A stretch of DNA of 9,184 nt from Desulfobacteraceae bacterium (GTDB lineage Bacteria; Desulfobacterota; Desulfobacteria; Desulfobacterales; BuS5): contig DAOWMW010000039.1 in assembly GCA_030642865.1 (NCBI GenBank), forward strand, positions 1-9,184, read 5' to 3'. The notes under the pieces are model-generated. The model had not been told where the DNA came from, did no database searches, and saw only the letters and a list, made by a program, of their open reading frames with translations. Below, in pieces: positions 6,004 through 9,184 of the stretch. Both the position numbers and the translations under genes were made by a program. Position 1 is the stretch's first letter; every line of letters begins with the position of its first letter.

Positions 6004-7086
6004 ATGCTGGAAAAATTAGATGGAGTAGAAATACGTTTTCTTGAAATAGAAAAGCTTTTGAGTGGTCCAAAGGCTGTTTCTGATTTGAATCTTTATCAGA
6101 AGTGGACCAAGGAACATGCGGAGCTTTCCAAGGTTATTATTCCCTATAGAGTCTATAAACAGGTGATCCATGACCTTGATGAGAGCTTAGGACTTTTAAA
6201 AGATACTGATCCTGAGATTAAGGAACTTGCCAAAAGTGAAGTTGCTGCTTTAACGCTGGAGAAAAACAGGCTTGAAGAAGAGATGAAATATCTTCTTTTA
6301 CCTGATGATCCCAATGATCAAAAAAATATAATACTTGAAATAAGAGCAGGAACCGGAGGTGAAGAGGCAAGCTTGTTTGCTGGTGATCTTTTCAGGATGT
6401 ACTCAAGGTTTACTGAGAACAGAAAATGGAAGCTTGAGGTTTTATCACAAAGCCCAACAGGGCTGGGTGGGTTCAAAGAAATTATAGCTTTGATTCATGG
6501 AAAAGGGGCATACAGCCGTTTGAAGTATGAAAGTGGCACCCATCGTGTTCAGCGTGTTCCTGCAACTGAGGCCCAGGGCAGGATTCATACTTCCGCAGTT
6601 ACAGTTGCTGTTCTTCCTGAAGCAGAGGATGTTGAACTTCATATTGCACAGGCAGACCTTAAATTTGATGTTTACAGGTCAACAGGACCAGGGGGACAGA
6701 GTGTAAATACAACTGATTCCGCAGTACGAATTACACATCTTCCTACAAATTTGATCGTTACGTGTCAGGATGAAAAATCGCAATTAAAAAATAAGAATAA
6801 GGCTATGAAGGTTCTTCGTGCCAGACTTCTTGATATTATGATACGTGAGCAGGATGCAGAAAGGTCGAAGGAGCGCAAGAGTCAGATAGGGACAGGTGAC
6901 AGAAGCGAAAGGATAAGAACATATAATTTTCCCCAGGGGCGTGTAACCGACCACAGGGTAGGGCTTACCCTTTATAAGCTGGACAGCATTCTTGCAGGTC
7001 AAATAGATGAGATAGTCGATGAGCTCACAGCATTTTACCAGACTAAGGCTTTGCAAAATTTAGAAGAGGCGGATGTTAAACAATAG
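6004..7086 (+). CDS. prfA: Peptide chain release factor 1 (RF1)
   Basis: 360 aa, standard RF1 length. RF1 reads UAA and UAG in the ribosomal A site and triggers peptide release. The codon-recognition PxT motif is PAT (186-188, within [13 protein letters not shown]), which distinguishes it from RF2 (SPF). The catalytic GGQ is at 230-232 in [10 protein letters not shown], with Q232 the expected PrmC methylation site. The C-terminal [19 protein letters not shown] (300-318) is typical. The start 14 bases after rpmE has only a weak Shine-Dalgarno (GAGAG, ~5980-5986, too far to be ideal), so reinitiation or coupling from rpmE is likely. The protein begins [12 protein letters not shown], in line with RF1 N-termini. 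There is no sign of a programmed frameshift. Confidence 0.98.
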   Translation: MLEKLDGVEIRFLEIEKLLSGPKAVSDLNLYQKWTKEHAELSKVIIPYRVYKQVIHDLDESLGLLKDTDPEIKELAKSEVAALTLEKNRLEEEMKYLLLPDDPNDQKNIILEIRAGTGGEEASLFAGDLFRMYSRFTENRKWKLEVLSQSPTGLGGFKEIIALIHGKGAYSRLKYESGTHRVQRVPATEAQGRIHTSAVTVAVLPEAEDVELHIAQADLKFDVYRSTGPGGQSVNTTDSAVRITHLPTNLIVTCQDEKSQLKNKNKAMKVLRARLLDIMIREQDAERSKERKSQIGTGDRSERIRTYNFPQGRVTDHRVGLTLYKLDSILAGQIDEIVDELTAFYQTKALQNLEEADVKQ

Positions 7087-7954
7087 TCAATGGACCGTAC
7101 AAAAAATTCTCGAATGGACCACATCTTATTTTAAATCAAATAATATAGAGAGTCCCAGGTCCTCGGCAGAAATACTTTTAGCCCATGTTTTAAGGCTGCA
7201 GCGGATTGAACTTTATCTGCGCTATGAACAACCCCTTAATAAAGGTGAGCGTTCTTCTTTTAAAGAACTTATAAAGAGAAGAATTAACAGGGAACCCGTG
7301 GCTTATATTACAGGGGAAAAAGGATTCTGGCTGTCAAATTTTTTTGTTACCAGGGATGTCTTAATTCCAAGGCCTGAGACCGAATCTTTATTGGAAGAGG
7401 CACTTTTGCTTTTGTCAGGTGATTCTGCTTCCCGGCGTATATTAGAACTTGGAACAGGTTCGGGAGCAATAATTATTTCTCTGGCGTCGGAAAGACCTGG
7501 AAATCAATTTTTTGCATCTGATTACTCTCAAAAAGCTATAATGGTGGCACAGAAAAATGCCGGACATTATAATCTTGGCAGGGAAATATATTTTTTTGTT
7601 GCTAACTGGATAGAACCCGTAACCACAGAGTTAAATGGCTTTGATATTATTGTATCGAATCCCCCGTATATACAAACAAAAGAAATTCCAGGGCTTGAGC
7701 CTGAGATTTATAAGTATGAACCTGCTATGGCTTTAGACGGTGGTGACAGTGGCCTTTGCCATATTGCCAGGATCATAAATCATGCCCATAAAATTCTCGC
7801 TCCATGCGGCTGGCTTCTTTTGGAAATTGGTTATGGCCAGCAGGATGCGGTGCAGACAATTATTGATGGGTCCGGCGAATATGAAGATGTTGTTTTTGCT
7901 AATGATTGTGCCGGGATTACTCGTGTTGTTAAAATGAAGAAAAGGGTTGTTTAA
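7073..7954 (+). CDS. prmC: Release factor glutamine methyltransferase PrmC (HemK)
   Basis: 293 aa. It transfers a methyl group from S-adenosylmethionine to the GGQ glutamine of release factors, raising their release activity. The N-terminal helical substrate-binding domain (~1-80) is followed by a Rossmann methyltransferase fold: RPETE (100-104), AdoMet-binding LELGTGSG (124-131), and the catalytic NPPY motif (196-199, in [10 protein letters not shown]) that binds the target amide. The start ATG lies 14 bases inside the 3' end of prfA. AGAGG lies only 3 bases upstream of it, so translation is likely coupled to prfA. The overlap joins enzyme to substrate (Q232 of RF1). Length and motifs are complete. 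Confidence 0.97.
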   Translation: MLNNSQWTVQKILEWTTSYFKSNNIESPRSSAEILLAHVLRLQRIELYLRYEQPLNKGERSSFKELIKRRINREPVAYITGEKGFWLSNFFVTRDVLIPRPETESLLEEALLLLSGDSASRRILELGTGSGAIIISLASERPGNQFFASDYSQKAIMVAQKNAGHYNLGREIYFFVANWIEPVTTELNGFDIIVSNPPYIQTKEIPGLEPEIYKYEPAMALDGGDSGLCHIARIINHAHKILAPCGWLLLEIGYGQQDAVQTIIDGSGEYEDVVFANDCAGITRVVKMKKRVV

Positions 7955-7961
7955 AAATGTG

Positions 7962-7990
7962 TTGCGAAAACAGATAGATTTTGTTATAGA
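7962..7990 (+). promoter_or_regulatory. Candidate promoter for rpsB
   Basis: TTGCGA (7962-7967) and TATAGA (7985-7990) are spaced by 17 bases, each matching 4 of 6 consensus positions. The site begins 8 bases after the prmC stop. It would start a transcript at about 7997, giving rpsB a leader of about 220 nt. A separate promoter fits the 260-base gap here, whereas the genes upstream are packed closely. Confidence 0.4.
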
Positions 7991-8037
7991 CCTCCAGCAA
8001 ATTATTTTGAGTTCCCCATCCCATGGAGGATATACTA

Positions 8038-8193
8038 TTGTCTTCTCCTGTATCTTCTCTTTTCAAAATTATTTTTCTGAAAGTTTGTAAATTAAAGATT
8101 TTTAAAACCGTACGCTTTTTGATCTGTTTCTCGGTGCTTGTTATGCTGATAACAAATGAGTCAGAAACAGAAATGATAAAGGCGGTGGACTAA
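8038..8193 (+). CDS. Possible small membrane-type protein in the rpsB leader (unproven)
   Basis: A 51-codon frame starts at a TTG (8038) preceded by a strong Shine-Dalgarno GGAGG (8025-8029) at 8-base spacing, and ends at TAA (8191-8193), 21 bases before rpsB. An in-frame ATG at 8023 would give 56 codons but lacks a Shine-Dalgarno. The product is basic in its first 26 residues (many Lys), then hydrophobic over ~27-38 (FLICFSVLVMLI), then acidic (NESETE). This is the pattern of a single-pass small membrane protein. No family is recognised. It overlaps the rpsB leader hairpin, so it could be a regulatory leader ORF, a true small protein, or chance. Confidence 0.3.
   Translation: MSSPVSSLFKIIFLKVCKLKIFKTVRFLICFSVLVMLITNESETEMIKAVD
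8124..8170 (+). promoter_or_regulatory. Two-tier hairpin in the rpsB leader
   Basis: An outer perfect 8-bp stem CTGTTTCT (8124-8131)/AGAAACAG (8163-8170) encloses an inner perfect 7-bp stem TTGTTAT (8138-8144)/ATAACAA (8149-8155) with a GCTG loop. Internal loops of 6 and 7 bases separate the two stems. It ends 34 bases before the rpsB Shine-Dalgarno (GGGAG, 8204-8208). There is no T-run, so it is not a terminator. Autogenous control of rpsB by S2 through a structured leader is known in gammaproteobacteria; the same role here is inference from position. Confidence 0.5.
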
Positions 8194-8214
8194 CCGATTA
8201 AAAGGGAGAAAATA

Positions 8215-9108
8215 ATGCCTAACATAACAATGAAGGAGCTTTTGACTGCCGGGGTACATTTTGGTCATCAAACTAAACGGTGGAATCCAAAAATGAAGCA
8301 ATATATTTTTGGGGCACGAAATAATATTTATATTATTGATCTTCAAAAAACGGTTCGTATGTTTGATGCTGCATATAAATTCATTTCGGATCTGGTTTCA
8401 AATGGTCAGAGTATTCTGTTTGTTGGTACCAAAAAGCAGGCGAGGGAAGCAATTTATGAAGAGGCCAATCGCTGTGAAATGTTTTATGTTCAGAGTAGGT
8501 GGCTGGGCGGAATGTTGACTAATTTCCAAACGATAAAACGGAGTGTGGATCGTTTAAATTATTTGAATAAAATTGAAAATGATGGATCAATCAACATGTT
8601 TCCCAAGAAGGAGCGGCTCATGCTTGGGAAGGAACGTGCTAAACTCGATAATACCCTTGGTGGTATTCGCACAATGACCGATCTTCCCGGTGCAATTTTT
8701 ATTGTGGATGCGAAAAAAGAATCAATAGCGGTTCGTGAGGGAAGGCGTCTGGGTATACCTATTATTGCTGTTGTGGACACAAATTGTGATCCTGATGATA
8801 TAGATTATGTTATACCCGGCAATGATGATGCAATACGTGCTGTTCGCCTTATAACTTCCAGAATAGCAGACGCATGTATTGAGGGGAAAGAGCGTTATAA
8901 AGAAAAGCAACAGGCTAAAGCTGATAAAGAGATAGAGGAGACAGGAGAAAATGAACCGGTTGATGCTGAGCCTGAGTATGGTGAAAGAAGAATTATTTCC
9001 GATGGATCAAAAGGGCCTGTTATAGAAATTATTAAAAAAGCTGCATCAGATGCCGAGACTGGTTCTGATACTGATGGATCTGTTGAAAGTGAAGCTGAAA
9101 CAGTGTAA
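8215..9108 (+). CDS. rpsB: 30S ribosomal protein S2, with an extended acidic C-terminal tail
   Basis: 297 aa. S2 is a late-assembling small-subunit protein that binds near S1. The N-terminus [20 protein letters not shown] and the blocks [12 protein letters not shown] (69-80), [16 protein letters not shown] (95-110) and [22 protein letters not shown] (188-209) are classical S2. Most S2 proteins have about 230-260 residues. Here residues ~235-297 form an extra tail, rich in Glu and Asp and ending SVESEAETV, probably disordered. The start has Shine-Dalgarno GGGAG (8204-8208) at 6-base spacing. tsf is expected next but lies outside the window; the 76 bases after rpsB contain no terminator hairpin that I can see. 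Confidence 0.98.
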   Translation: MPNITMKELLTAGVHFGHQTKRWNPKMKQYIFGARNNIYIIDLQKTVRMFDAAYKFISDLVSNGQSILFVGTKKQAREAIYEEANRCEMFYVQSRWLGGMLTNFQTIKRSVDRLNYLNKIENDGSINMFPKKERLMLGKERAKLDNTLGGIRTMTDLPGAIFIVDAKKESIAVREGRRLGIPIIAVVDTNCDPDDIDYVIPGNDDAIRAVRLITSRIADACIEGKERYKEKQQAKADKEIEETGENEPVDAEPEYGERRIISDGSKGPVIEIIKKAASDAETGSDTDGSVESEAETV

Positions 9109-9184
9109 TCTGATTAAGGGAACTGGAAGAAAATAATATACCTGAATGTAGTGTATAAGTTTTGTTCGTCTTTAATGCGTGGTG

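Noticed and set aside
5814..6044. 76-codon plus-strand frame overlapping rpmE and the start of prfA
   Set aside because: It is the +1 frame shadow of rpmE. L31, with its four cysteines and good Shine-Dalgarno, is clearly the real gene.

Overview
This window looks like chromosomal DNA from a low- to moderate-GC Deltaproteobacterium (Desulfobacterota), probably a sulfate reducer of the Desulfobacterales type. This rests on the run rho-rpmE-prfA-prmC, the zinc-type L31, and the style of the YcaO-TPR protein and of the long palindromic repeats. No marker gene fixes the genus, so the taxonomy is inference.

Layout. Bases 1-90 are the 3' part of a 5S rRNA gene, the tail of an rRNA operon, closed by a textbook intrinsic terminator (101-144). 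Facing it on the minus strand is a two-gene block: a YcaO-domain protein with C-terminal TPRs (1113-2840), followed by a PlsC-like acyltransferase (209-1036). From 2841 to 4390 lies about 1.5 kb with no convincing gene. It holds a dense set of non-coding repeats: an internally deleted copy (2872-2908) and a full-length copy (3812-3979) of one inverted-repeat element (called family A here), a separate 163-bp palindromic element (2905-3067, family B), and a 39-bp tandem duplication (3598-3675). A third family A segment lies at 187-219 and supplies the end of the acyltransferase reading frame. Family A sequence therefore brackets the YcaO/acyltransferase block.

The right half (4166-9184) is a plus-strand housekeeping cluster for transcription termination and translation. 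It encodes termination factor Rho, ribosomal protein L31, release factor 1, the PrmC methyltransferase that modifies the release-factor GGQ glutamine, and ribosomal protein S2. prfA and prmC overlap by 14 bases, so enzyme and substrate are made together. rho has a good sigma70-type promoter and a leader of about 190 nt. rpsB has its own candidate promoter just after prmC, and a structured leader of about 220 nt that also contains a possible small membrane protein with a TTG start and a well-spaced Shine-Dalgarno. The window ends 76 bases past rpsB, where tsf would be expected.

The best candidates for something undescribed are (i) the YcaO-TPR/acyltransferase pair without the usual YcaO partners, (ii) the two families of palindromic elements around it, and (iii) the rpsB leader with its two-tier hairpin and possible upstream small ORF.
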